Assembly (NCBI RefSeq): GCF_001280005.1
Contig: NZ_LGDW01000119.1
Coordinates: forward strand, 20,577 to 84,576
Reading direction: 5' to 3'
From: Streptomyces sp. NRRL WC-3618
Lineage (GTDB): Bacteria > Actinomycetota > Actinomycetes > Streptomycetales > Streptomycetaceae
Length of the DNA stretch: 64,000 bases
In this document: one piece after another, positions 50,327 through 58,710 of the stretch
Numbering within the stretch: the first letter of the stretch is position 1
Layout: every line of letters begins with the position of its first letter
The notes under the pieces: generated by a model
What the model was told of the DNA's origin: nothing
The model's input: the letters and a program-made list of their open reading frames with translations, nothing else
Database searches by the model: none
Made by a program: the position numbers and the translations under genes

Positions 50327-52846
50327 GTGGCGAAGACTGATGAGCGCAGGAATCGGCGCCGGTGGCCGTGGGTGGCGAAGGTGGCCGTCCTGCTGCTTGC
50401 GCTGAGTCTGGTCGATTCCACCTGGCGCCTGACTCAGGAAGGCCTTCGCTGGCTGGATGTCGCGTACCTGGCCCTCGTTCTGGTTTCTGGTGGAGCACTG
50501 CTCGCACTGTGGCTCGACTCGGCGTCACACCTGGCCCATAAGGAGAAGGAGGCTGAGCAGCGCCAGAGGGAGCGGAGGCAGGTGGCGGGCAGGGACGACT
50601 CGATCTTCATCAGCTACGCGGGTCCCGACCGGGCAAGGGCTGAGTGGGTGGCGTCTACGCTGACAGCGGCAGGGCACGGCGTATTGCTGGACTTGTGGGA
50701 CATTCACCTGGGTGACCGCTGGGAGCAGCGCATCCAGGAGGGTCTGAAGCGGACCTCCGTCGTCGTCGCCATTTACTCCCCCTCCTACTTTGCCGGTGCA
50801 TCACCCACGCTTGAGTTGTCCAGCTTCTTGGCGAGTGGGCAGCGGTTCATTCCACTTGTCTTCGATCCGCAGGCAACGAAGAGCATCCCGCCGTCCCTGC
50901 GGACCGTCGCGTGGCTTGACCTTGACCATACGGATGAAGCGACCGCCATTGCTCGACTACTGCAGGCGGTCAACGACCGCGGCCAAGGCGAGGCGGGCAG
51001 CGAGTCGTCCCCATACCCCGCCCCAGCGGATATGGACCATGGCGGTGCGCCCTCACGTCTCGGCACCGTTCCTGCCTTGCCTGGTCAGGCGTCGAAGATC
51101 AGCACACCTCGGCTGCCGACCGACGAACTACCCCCAGTTTGGAACATCAATGCCGAACGCCCGACGGTCATCGGACGCGACGCCCTCATCACGCACATTC
51201 GTGGGGAGTTGATCAAAAATGGGGTCCGGGTTCTCCAGCCTTTGTATGGCCTGGACGGTGTGGGCAATAAAGAGCTTGCCCAGGAGTACGCCTACCGCTT
51301 CGCCAGCCAGTACGACCTGGTCTGGTGGGTCGATGCGACGAAAGACGAGAACCTTCGCGACGCCTTCACACGCTTGGCCCGCAAATTAGCGCCCTCGCTG
51401 GCCCATACCCGCATCGGGACCCCGGGCGACGTCGAGGCCATGTTTGCCCGCCTTCGGAAGCGCCGCTGGCTCGTAATCCTCGCCGACGCGGACGCCCTCG
51501 AGGTGGTTGGTCCATGGCTCCCCTCCAGGAATGGCTCTGGTCACATCCTCATCACGACAAGCTCAGAGGCATGGCTACAGAAGGGCGAACCATATCTCCG
51601 GGGCTCAAGAGGCGGGGGCGCGCCCAAGGTCGGTCGGGCCGCCCACCGCAAGCAGCCACGGCCCCGGGCCCCCTGTGTGCTCTCACTTGCGACCGAATGG
51701 GAGTCTGGTAAAGGCGGGCTCTCCACATTCAACCGCCGGCTCTGCCTGGCACTAGCCGACGCTGGCGCGAAGGTCTTCTGCCTGGTACCACAGGCGGGAT
51801 TGGAGACACGCAACGAGGCACGCAGAGGTGGCGTGACTCTCCTTGAGGCGGCGCAGCTCCCTGCCTGGTCTGAAGATCACGCCCTGTATCGCAAACCCGC
51901 GCTGCGAGCCGAGGACTACCCGGACATCATCATCGGCCACGGGCGCATCACCGGCAGAGCGGCCCAACTCCTGGCTGAGGACCACTACTCGGCAGCCAAG
52001 CGGCTGCATGTCATCCACATGGCTTCCGAAGAGATCGAGTGGTTCAAAGAGCGGGCGAGCGATGCAGGTGAGCGTGCGGACCTTCTAAGGCGAATCGAGG
52101 TCCAACTCGGCCGCACGGCGCACGCCTCACTTGCGGTGGGCACGCGACTCGAGGCGCGATTCGCCACGGACCTCCACGCTGCGAAGGCTGCCAATCTACT
52201 GCGCATTGACCCAGGATTCGATGCAGCAGAGATAGAGGACCGCGAGCCTCCACCCGGAGAACCTTTGAGGATTTTGGTTTTCGGCCGGGCTGAAGACTCG
52301 AAGCTCAAGGGACTTGACCTAGCGGCGCGTGCCCTCGGGCTCGTCGCCCAGCGCACAGAGGTCACAGCCAGAATCGAGCTCTTGGTCCGCGGTGCACCCG
52401 AAAGACTAGGCGAGAAACTCCGACAGGAGCTACAGCAGCAGGCGGATAGCCCCACGCTCAGCATCGTGGTCCGCCCGTTTTCCACCGACACAGACGAACT
52501 AGCCGCAGATCTACGCTCGGCCAGCCTTGTCCTCATGCCATCTAGGGCCGAGGGCTTTGGCCTATCCGGAGCCGAGGCCATCACCGCGGGGGCACCGGTG
52601 CTCCTGAGCAGCGCCAGCGGTCTGGCCGCGCTAATCACGGAAAGCCGCGGACCGGAAGGAGCGAAACCCTTCATTGTGGAGACCAACGACGCCCCCGAGG
52701 ACACGGAGCGCTGGTGCCAGGCCATCGAAGCAGTCCTGGTGGACCTTGGGGCCGCGTTCCGCCGAGCTGGCGAACTGAGAGACAACCTGGCCAGGACATA
52801 CACGTGGTCGGGCGCCGCTGCGAAGCTTCTCGCTGAGATTGAATAA
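50327..52846 (+). CDS. TIR - degenerate NTPase - glycosyltransferase fusion
   Basis: Protein of 839 residues. Two membrane helices (about 15-33 and 44-63) precede a TIR domain (91-215; DSIFISYAGPDRARAEWV, with the conserved Glu163 in TLELSSF). Residues 275-420 look like an NB-ARC type NTPase, but the P-loop is GLDGVGNKELA instead of GxGGVGKTxLA and Walker B is ILADAD. From about 449 to the end is a GT-B glycosyltransferase (CVLSLATEWESGKGGLSTFNRRL; SRAEGFGLSGAEAITAGAPVL, the GT4 ExxxxxxxE region). TIR enzymes often cleave NAD in defence; a linked GT4 is unusual. The gene stands alone, with no clear partner. Confidence 0.82.
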   Translation: MAKTDERRNRRRWPWVAKVAVLLLALSLVDSTWRLTQEGLRWLDVAYLALVLVSGGALLALWLDSASHLAHKEKEAEQRQRERRQVAGRDDSIFISYAGPDRARAEWVASTLTAAGHGVLLDLWDIHLGDRWEQRIQEGLKRTSVVVAIYSPSYFAGASPTLELSSFLASGQRFIPLVFDPQATKSIPPSLRTVAWLDLDHTDEATAIARLLQAVNDRGQGEAGSESSPYPAPADMDHGGAPSRLGTVPALPGQASKISTPRLPTDELPPVWNINAERPTVIGRDALITHIRGELIKNGVRVLQPLYGLDGVGNKELAQEYAYRFASQYDLVWWVDATKDENLRDAFTRLARKLAPSLAHTRIGTPGDVEAMFARLRKRRWLVILADADALEVVGPWLPSRNGSGHILITTSSEAWLQKGEPYLRGSRGGGAPKVGRAAHRKQPRPRAPCVLSLATEWESGKGGLSTFNRRLCLALADAGAKVFCLVPQAGLETRNEARRGGVTLLEAAQLPAWSEDHALYRKPALRAEDYPDIIIGHGRITGRAAQLLAEDHYSAAKRLHVIHMASEEIEWFKERASDAGERADLLRRIEVQLGRTAHASLAVGTRLEARFATDLHAAKAANLLRIDPGFDAAEIEDREPPPGEPLRILVFGRAEDSKLKGLDLAARALGLVAQRTEVTARIELLVRGAPERLGEKLRQELQQQADSPTLSIVVRPFSTDTDELAADLRSASLVLMPSRAEGFGLSGAEAITAGAPVLLSSASGLAALITESRGPEGAKPFIVETNDAPEDTERWCQAIEAVLVDLGAAFRRAGELRDNLARTYTWSGAAAKLLAEIE

Positions 52847-53137
52847 CCTCCACGTTTCGCCACGGATATCGGCTGCCCGGTTTTATGGTGCGTACGTGAG
52901 GGAGGAGATGCCGTCGGCCGGCGGGCCCGCCACCACTCGCCCGGGCGCCTGTATCGGACGTCGGGCGCATCAACTGCTCCGGGTGGGCGCGGCCCCGCCC
53001 GAACGCGTGCCGGTCAGCCGTGCGGCACGCTGCGCGCCCGCCCCGCACTGCCCCTGGGGAGACCGCGGGTGCCGGCTTGACACTCTCCCAGAGTCCGCCC
53101 GGGCAGTTCGGGAGCATGTTGCGTATCGGCGGCAGGC

Positions 53138-54970
53138 TCAGCGCTTGACCCGACCTCGCACCGCCAAGAAGGCCAGTGCGAGGAGCACCGGCTCCAAGAG
53201 GCGGGAGGTCATTTCGATACACGTGCCTGCAACCGTCAGATCCTGTCCAGCGGAGCGGAAGATCACGGAGTTCACTGCAGTCCGTACCGCTTGCTCCGCC
53301 CGCCGCCACGTTAAGCGTTCACCCATTGGTCCCGGTGCAGCGCCACCAGGATCGGGACTGTCGGTGGTCATATCGATCTTCTGTCCGGCGGTCACCGTGC
53401 CGGTGGTGCGCGGCAGCGGAGGATGGGAGGGAAGCCCGACCAAGACCAGCAGCATGACAGTCAAACTTATAGAAAACATCAGCCAGCCCAAGGCTCTCAT
53501 GGCGCGCAAACCGTAGCCGGAAACAGCCCAGTAGACGGCCAGCAAGGTGCGCTCACTCAGTGGGCGGTTGGGGTCGTGACGGCGCATCTCCATCTCGCCA
53601 TAGTAGAAGTCCGCAGCGTCCGGTTCATTCTTGGAATCTTCAGATGCTTTCCGTAGAGCCCGGTAGGTGGATGCCAGCTGATCCGGGCCCGGACTCATGG
53701 GACGGTCACTGTACGGAGCGAGGTCGCTCGGATCCAGCTGCCAGCCCGGCAACAGAATCGAATGTCGACCTCCATCCGGGCGTGTAATCGCCATGTGGAT
53801 GTCGAGCCAATTTTCCGCATTGGCAAGCCGCTGGGCCAAGTGGGGATCGTTCACGGAGACGCGCCAGTAGCGCTCCTCGGCCAGGACCCTGCGCCGGGTC
53901 CACCGCAATCCGCTAGGAGAGTACGCAAACGTGCAGTTTCCCTCGATGCGCAGCTGATCGAGATGGAAAGCTCCAGAGAACCGGCAGTTCGTCAAGTCGA
54001 TATCGGTCAGGACCAGGTGTGCGGCGTCCACTCCGCGAATGGAGGTCACCCGTACACGGCGGTCGCGGTCACCCAGGGGGCTTTCGCCCACCTGTGTGCG
54101 CCGAGGCAAGTTCAGCAGGATGGCCCCCCGCCGCGTTTGGGGGAGGTGGGTGAAGGGAGTGGGAGGGGCGGTGACCGCGACCGGAGAGGAGAGCACTGCG
54201 TCACTGAGGTCGACGGTTGCGTAGCGCAGGCGCAGAGTCGCCGTCGATTCCCAACGTGCCCGTACACATTTCAGCGCAGGGGCTGCGATCTCCATCGTTA
54301 CTGGGTCTTCGAACACTGCACCGGAGAAATCAACTGCTCCCGTCGATACCAGAGGTCCCACCCTCTGAGTCGCAAACTTCGACCCGTTGAAGTCGATGCC
54401 TGGCGTCTTCCCTCCGTGGAAGCTGACGGCCCCCCGGAACGTCGCCCCAGTAAAGCGCGGGGTGCTGGTGAACTCCGATCCGATGAACGTGGCGGTTCGG
54501 GAGAACTGCGCCCCGTCGAACACGGCATCTTCCCCGAACTTGGCTCCGTTGAAGCCGGCGACTCGTTGGAATATCACGCCGCGGAACTCGGCGTTGTCAA
54601 CGAAGGTTGCACCGTAGAATTCGGCATTGCCGTTGAATGTCGCCCCGCCGAACAAGGTCATGTGGGAGAACGTCACGTTATTAAACTTGGCCGTATCGGT
54701 GAAGGTTGCCCCACGGAACGACGCGGCACCGATGCGAGGATTATCTCCTGGAACAGAACAGGCTTGAAGGAGTGCCTGGAGAAGGGCCGCGGTGAAGACG
54801 GTATCGTCATGTTCGACGTGAGCACCGGGGCGCAGCCTAGCGAGATAGGCGGCGCGTTCAGGGTCGGTGAGGTGGGTCAGGCACGCGCTATAGCCAGGGA
54901 CGCATTTGCCTGGGCAGTCGGCCCCGTTTTCGCCGCAGCGGGCCCGCACTGGAGGAGATGAGTCGGCCAC
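53138..54970 (-). CDS. Pentapeptide-repeat membrane protein
   Basis: Protein of 610 residues starting at GTG 54970 (GAGGGACT upstream). The N terminus is Cys-rich (RCGENGADCPGKCVPGYSACLTHL), a form common in Streptomyces pentapeptide proteins. About 25 A(D/N)FxG-type repeats follow (ATFNGNAEFYGATFVDNAEF and so on, residues 90-200, with a second group near 300), giving a right-handed beta helix. The C-terminal third has two membrane helices (near 500-530 and at the end). Role unknown; some accompany conflict systems, which are near by. Confidence 0.82.
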   Translation of the reverse strand: MADSSPPVRARCGENGADCPGKCVPGYSACLTHLTDPERAAYLARLRPGAHVEHDDTVFTAALLQALLQACSVPGDNPRIGAASFRGATFTDTAKFNNVTFSHMTLFGGATFNGNAEFYGATFVDNAEFRGVIFQRVAGFNGAKFGEDAVFDGAQFSRTATFIGSEFTSTPRFTGATFRGAVSFHGGKTPGIDFNGSKFATQRVGPLVSTGAVDFSGAVFEDPVTMEIAAPALKCVRARWESTATLRLRYATVDLSDAVLSSPVAVTAPPTPFTHLPQTRRGAILLNLPRRTQVGESPLGDRDRRVRVTSIRGVDAAHLVLTDIDLTNCRFSGAFHLDQLRIEGNCTFAYSPSGLRWTRRRVLAEERYWRVSVNDPHLAQRLANAENWLDIHMAITRPDGGRHSILLPGWQLDPSDLAPYSDRPMSPGPDQLASTYRALRKASEDSKNEPDAADFYYGEMEMRRHDPNRPLSERTLLAVYWAVSGYGLRAMRALGWLMFSISLTVMLLVLVGLPSHPPLPRTTGTVTAGQKIDMTTDSPDPGGAAPGPMGERLTWRRAEQAVRTAVNSVIFRSAGQDLTVAGTCIEMTSRLLEPVLLALAFLAVRGRVKR

Positions 54971-55140
54971 ACATGAATAGTCCCTCGGCCGGAACCCCGC
55001 GCCTCGCTGCCACGCCGCCAGTGGATGGCCTGGGGCCTGTATGGGTGTGCAATTTGGAAAGCGGTCACAGCAAAGACATTGCATGATCGTGATCTGTCCG
55101 GGTTGATCATGTGAGGCCGAGGGCTTACAGCAGGCGGTTG

Positions 55141-55707
55141 TAGTCGCGGCACGCGTCCGAGCTGGTGGTCTACGACGGGCAGAAGGAAGTAGCCCGGCAC
55201 GAGCGCCTCATCGCCAAAGGCCAGGCCCGCCTCGTGCTGGATCACTACCTGGAGGCCCTGGTCAAGAAGCCCGGCGCCTTCCCGGGCGCGACCGCCCTGG
55301 AACAGGCGAAGTCCGCAGGCAAGTTCACCCCGGTCCATGACGCCTGGTGGGCCGCGGCCTGCAAGGCCCACGGAGACCGGGACGGCACCCGGGCTCTGAT
55401 CGAGGTCCTGCTGCTGGGCCGCCACCTCACCCACGAGTACTTGGTCGCCGGACTCGCCACCGCCCTGCGGGCCGGCGCTTTGACCGCGGACGCGGTCGCG
55501 CTGGAGGCGAGGAAGGCAGCCGAGGCCGACGACGTGGACGAGCCGCCCGTCCCCGCCCGGTCGGACCGGGCGACGGTGACGTTCCTGACCCAGCGGCGGC
55601 TGGCCCACCTGCCGCCCGACATCCGACCGCCGCCCTCGGTTGCGGCCTACGACCAGTTGCTGAAAACCAGGCAGCCGGCCGACCGCCCCGCGATCCAGGG
55701 AGAGTGA
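55141..55707 (+). mobile_element. istA: IS21-type IstA transposase, 3' fragment
   Basis: The frame reads YDGQKEVARHERLIAKGQARLVLDHYLEALVKKPGAFPGATAL, the end of IstA-type transposases, to a stop at 55707 just before the IstB gene. The DDE core and HTH are absent: the frame opens near 55141 without a start. It is a truncated IS21-family element. Confidence 0.85.
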
Positions 55708-55711
55708 CGCC

Positions 55712-56508
55712 ATGACGTTCCAACGCCACCGCGGGCTGACCGAACAGGCCGCCGACGCCGCCGTCGACCAGGCATGCCGCATGCTGCGGCTGCCGACCAT
55801 CCGGGCCCAGTTCCCCGACCTGGCCGAACCCGCCGCCCGCGACCAGATGTCATATCGCGGGTTTCTGGCCGAGCTGCTGATGGCCGAGTGCGACGACCGG
55901 GCCCGCCGGCGCTCCGAACGGCGGATCAAGCCGCCGCCTTCCCGCGGGAGAAGTCCCTGCGGAGCTTCGATTTCGAGGCCAACCCGCACATCGACCCGGC
56001 CGTCATCCACACGCTGGCCACCTGCGACCGGGTCAAGAAGGGCCTGCCTCTCTGCTTGATCGGCGACTCCGGCACCGGCAAGTCCCCCCTGCTCATCGCT
56101 CTTGGCACCGAAGCCGCCATGGCCGGCTACCGGGTCCGCTACTCACTCGCCACTAAACTGGTCAACGAACTGGTCGAGGCTGCGGACGAGAAGGTACTGA
56201 CCAAGACCATCGCCCGCTACGGCCGCGTGGACCTCCTCGCGATCGACGAGCTCGGATACATGGAACTGGACCGCCGCGGCGCGGAGTTGCTGTTCCAGGT
56301 TCTGACCGAGCGGGAGGAGAAGAACAGCGTCGCCATCGCCTCGAACGAGTCGTTCGGCGGGTGGACGAAGACCTTCACCGATCCGCGGCTCTGTGCGGCC
56401 ATCGTCGACCGCCTGACCTTCGGCGGGAACATCATCGAGACCGGCAGCGACTCCTACCGCCTCGCCAGCACCAGGGCCGCCCAGGCCCGACAAGACACCG
56501 AGAGCTGA
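55712..56508 (+). pseudogene. istB: IS21-type IstB ATPase, frameshifted
   Basis: The start ATG 55712 gives MTFQRHRGLTEQAADAAVDQACRMLRLPTIR, the N terminus of IstB helper ATPases. Near 55925 the frame shifts and the rest continues in the next frame (FPREKSLRSFDFEANPHIDPAVI). The Walker A is GDSGTGKSPLL (usual H replaced by P), Walker B LLAIDELGYM, and the end is ETGSDSYRLASTRAAQ. With the missing part of IstA the element is inactive. Confidence 0.88.
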
Positions 56509-57798
56509 TCAGTCCTTGCTCTCCCCGGCAGCAGCCTCTGCGCCATGCCGTGTCAGGTCAGCTGTTGAGGGATCGAGTTCGTCGGCAGTACGGGCCCTCC
56601 GTGTGGGAGAAAACACCAGCACGAGTGCCTGGACGACTGCTCCGGACAGTCCGACCCCCAGGGCGAAGCGATAGCTGACCTGGTCGGCGAGGACTCCGCC
56701 CAGTGGTGCACCCACCGCTACCATTCCCCAGTTCATCGAGCGGATCGTCGCGTTCATCCGCCCGCGCAGCCGATCGGGTGTCACCGCCTGGCGATAGCTC
56801 ATCTCCACCGGGCTTTCGACGCCGATGGCCAGGGACACGAGGAAGAAGCCGAGCGACACGGAGGCAAGCGCCCACGGTCCACGCTCGGCCAGGACCAAAG
56901 GCAGCCAGCCGACGGCAGCGAGCAGGCGGAAGGCAATCAGAGTGGCGCCGACGTCCAGTCTTCTGGCCACGCGCCCGGAGAGCGCACCGCCGAGTACCAC
57001 GCCGACACTCGCGCAGGCATAGGTGACCCCCAGACCGAATTCCCCGATCTTGAGGCTCTGCAGGGCGAAGACCACGAAGACCGTGCTCACCATGCTGTTG
57101 AAGAGGAGCATCGCGTGCGAGGTCAGGGCGATGGACGACAACGTGCGATGCCGGTAGACCCATGCCACCCCCTCACGCAGCTCGCTGCCCAGGCTGCGCC
57201 GTGCGCCTCGATCAGGGACGGGGTCGGGCGCCTTCACCGAAGCGAGAAGCAAGCCGGACATCAGATAGGAGAGGGCGTCCACCAGCACGGCAAGCGGCGC
57301 TCCCATGACTTTGATGAGTACCCCGGCGAACAGAGGGCCGGTCGAGCCAGCCACTGCACCGGCCTGTTGCACACGGGCGTATCCCGCGTTGAGCAGCTCC
57401 TTTGGGACGAGCTGTGGCACATACGACTGGTTGGCCGCCTCGAACAGCAAAGACAGCACCCCGAACACGAAGACGAACATGCACAGCGCGGGGATGCTGA
57501 GCCGATCCAGCGCATAGAGCACCGGTATCGCACAGAGCAGGACTGCCCTTGCGAGGTCCGTGGCGACCATCATCGGCTTGCGCCGCCACCGGTCCACCAG
57601 GACCCCGGCTATGAGCCCGAAGAGCAGATACGGAACCCACCGGGCGGCATTGACGATGCCGACCTCCGTGGCAGATGCGCTCAACGCCACGGCGGTAAGA
57701 ATTTGCAAGGCCAGGCCCGTGACCTGAGAACCGAACGCAGACACAGCCGAAGCGGTCAAGAAACGTACGTACCCAGGGACTTCGACCAGGCGCGGCAT
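56509..57798 (-). CDS. MFS drug-efflux-type transporter
   Basis: Protein of 429 residues with about 12 helices, of the MefA/enterobactin-exporter-like MFS group: YVRFLTASAVSAFGSQVTGLALQILTAVALSASATEVGIVNAARWVPYLLFGLIAGVLVDRWRRKP (motif A variant), and later RQAVTPDRLRGRMNATIRSMNWG. It abuts the IS21 remnant (stop codons adjacent) and probably exports a small molecule. No regulator is next to it. Confidence 0.88.
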   Translation of the reverse strand: MPRLVEVPGYVRFLTASAVSAFGSQVTGLALQILTAVALSASATEVGIVNAARWVPYLLFGLIAGVLVDRWRRKPMMVATDLARAVLLCAIPVLYALDRLSIPALCMFVFVFGVLSLLFEAANQSYVPQLVPKELLNAGYARVQQAGAVAGSTGPLFAGVLIKVMGAPLAVLVDALSYLMSGLLLASVKAPDPVPDRGARRSLGSELREGVAWVYRHRTLSSIALTSHAMLLFNSMVSTVFVVFALQSLKIGEFGLGVTYACASVGVVLGGALSGRVARRLDVGATLIAFRLLAAVGWLPLVLAERGPWALASVSLGFFLVSLAIGVESPVEMSYRQAVTPDRLRGRMNATIRSMNWGMVAVGAPLGGVLADQVSYRFALGVGLSGAVVQALVLVFSPTRRARTADELDPSTADLTRHGAEAAAGESKD

Positions 57799-57846
57799 GA
57801 TCGGACCGTATCAGCGAAGATCAACGGCAGACGATGACGGAACAGG

Positions 57847-58167
57847 TCACCCAACGACGGCAGACATGCGCCAGTGTTGTCGGCTCTCATCAATATTCCC
57901 GAGCGCTCTGATCGTTAAGTGCTGCCCAAAGCCAGCGATAAACGTTGCCCGCTCTCGCTTACGAAACCAGATGGTCGGGGTCGAGCGCCGATCTCTGGCT
58001 GACGAGCAGGCGGGGGTTGGTCGAGGCGGGCCAGCGGCGGTCCGGGGGCGTACCCGGCGCTCGTCCGCCATCTGCGCGCGCAGCGCAGCCAGCACCGCAT
58101 ACGGGTCGGTGAGAGTGGCTTCGTCCAGCGGGTCGTACCGCACCGGGCAGGTGGGCGTCACGGCCAC
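57847..58167 (-). pseudogene. Cytochrome P450 N-terminal remnant
   Basis: GTG 58167 with AAGGAGAA upstream opens MAVTPTCPVRYDPLDEATLTDPYAVLAALRAQ, the usual N terminus of actinobacterial P450s. After about 33 codons the similarity ends and the remaining frame looks random. Translation signals survive but the heme domain is gone. The 5' flank (58168-58510) shows nothing else recognisable. Confidence 0.6.
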
Positions 58168-58514
58168 GGTGGTTCTCCTTCACGCGTAGAGAGGACGGAC
58201 CGGTCCCGGCCATCGGCGAGGCGCCGGCGGCCAGGACCGGAACGGGTTGCGGAGCACGATGTACATCAGTGGTCCCTACGTCATGCCAGACCCCCCTTTC
58301 GGTCTCGGGCGGGACAGCCGCCGTGTGCTGCGACATCATGAGAATGGGCACAACTGTTCGGGTTCGTCGCCCAGTTGAGGGGGGTCCCGTGGGGGTCCCG
58401 CCTTTGCGAAGGTCACCAATCCTGTGCGCTGAGTGATTGGATGGGAGACGTGGAAGAGACCACCAGTCATCCGTTGGTTGTGGCTTCTGGGGAAGATCGG
58501 AACGGTGGTTAGCG

Positions 58515-58705
58515 ACTTGGCTGGCCTCCGGCGGTGCCGTCGACGGCTTCGGGGTACGCCTGGGCCTTCTTATGCTCCGCGAAGGCTCGGCAGATGCTGA
58601 TCTGCTCGACGGATTCGGCGCCGCAGCACGGTGTGGAGCATGTCCTCGGTGATAACCGGTGGCCGGCCACCGTGCTTACCCAAGCGCCCGCGCTTCCATA
58701 CCTTG
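58515..58705 (-). mobile_element. Serine resolvase C-terminal remnant
   Basis: In one leftward frame GKHGGRPPVITEDMLHTVLRRR, and in the next ESVEQISICRAFAEHKKAQAYPEAVDG, match the ends of resolvase-type recombinases (RPPVITDDMLHTV..., then ...AEHxKREAYPEAV). A frameshift and a deletion between the two pieces make it inactive. Confidence 0.65.
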
Positions 58706-58710
58706 GCGTA

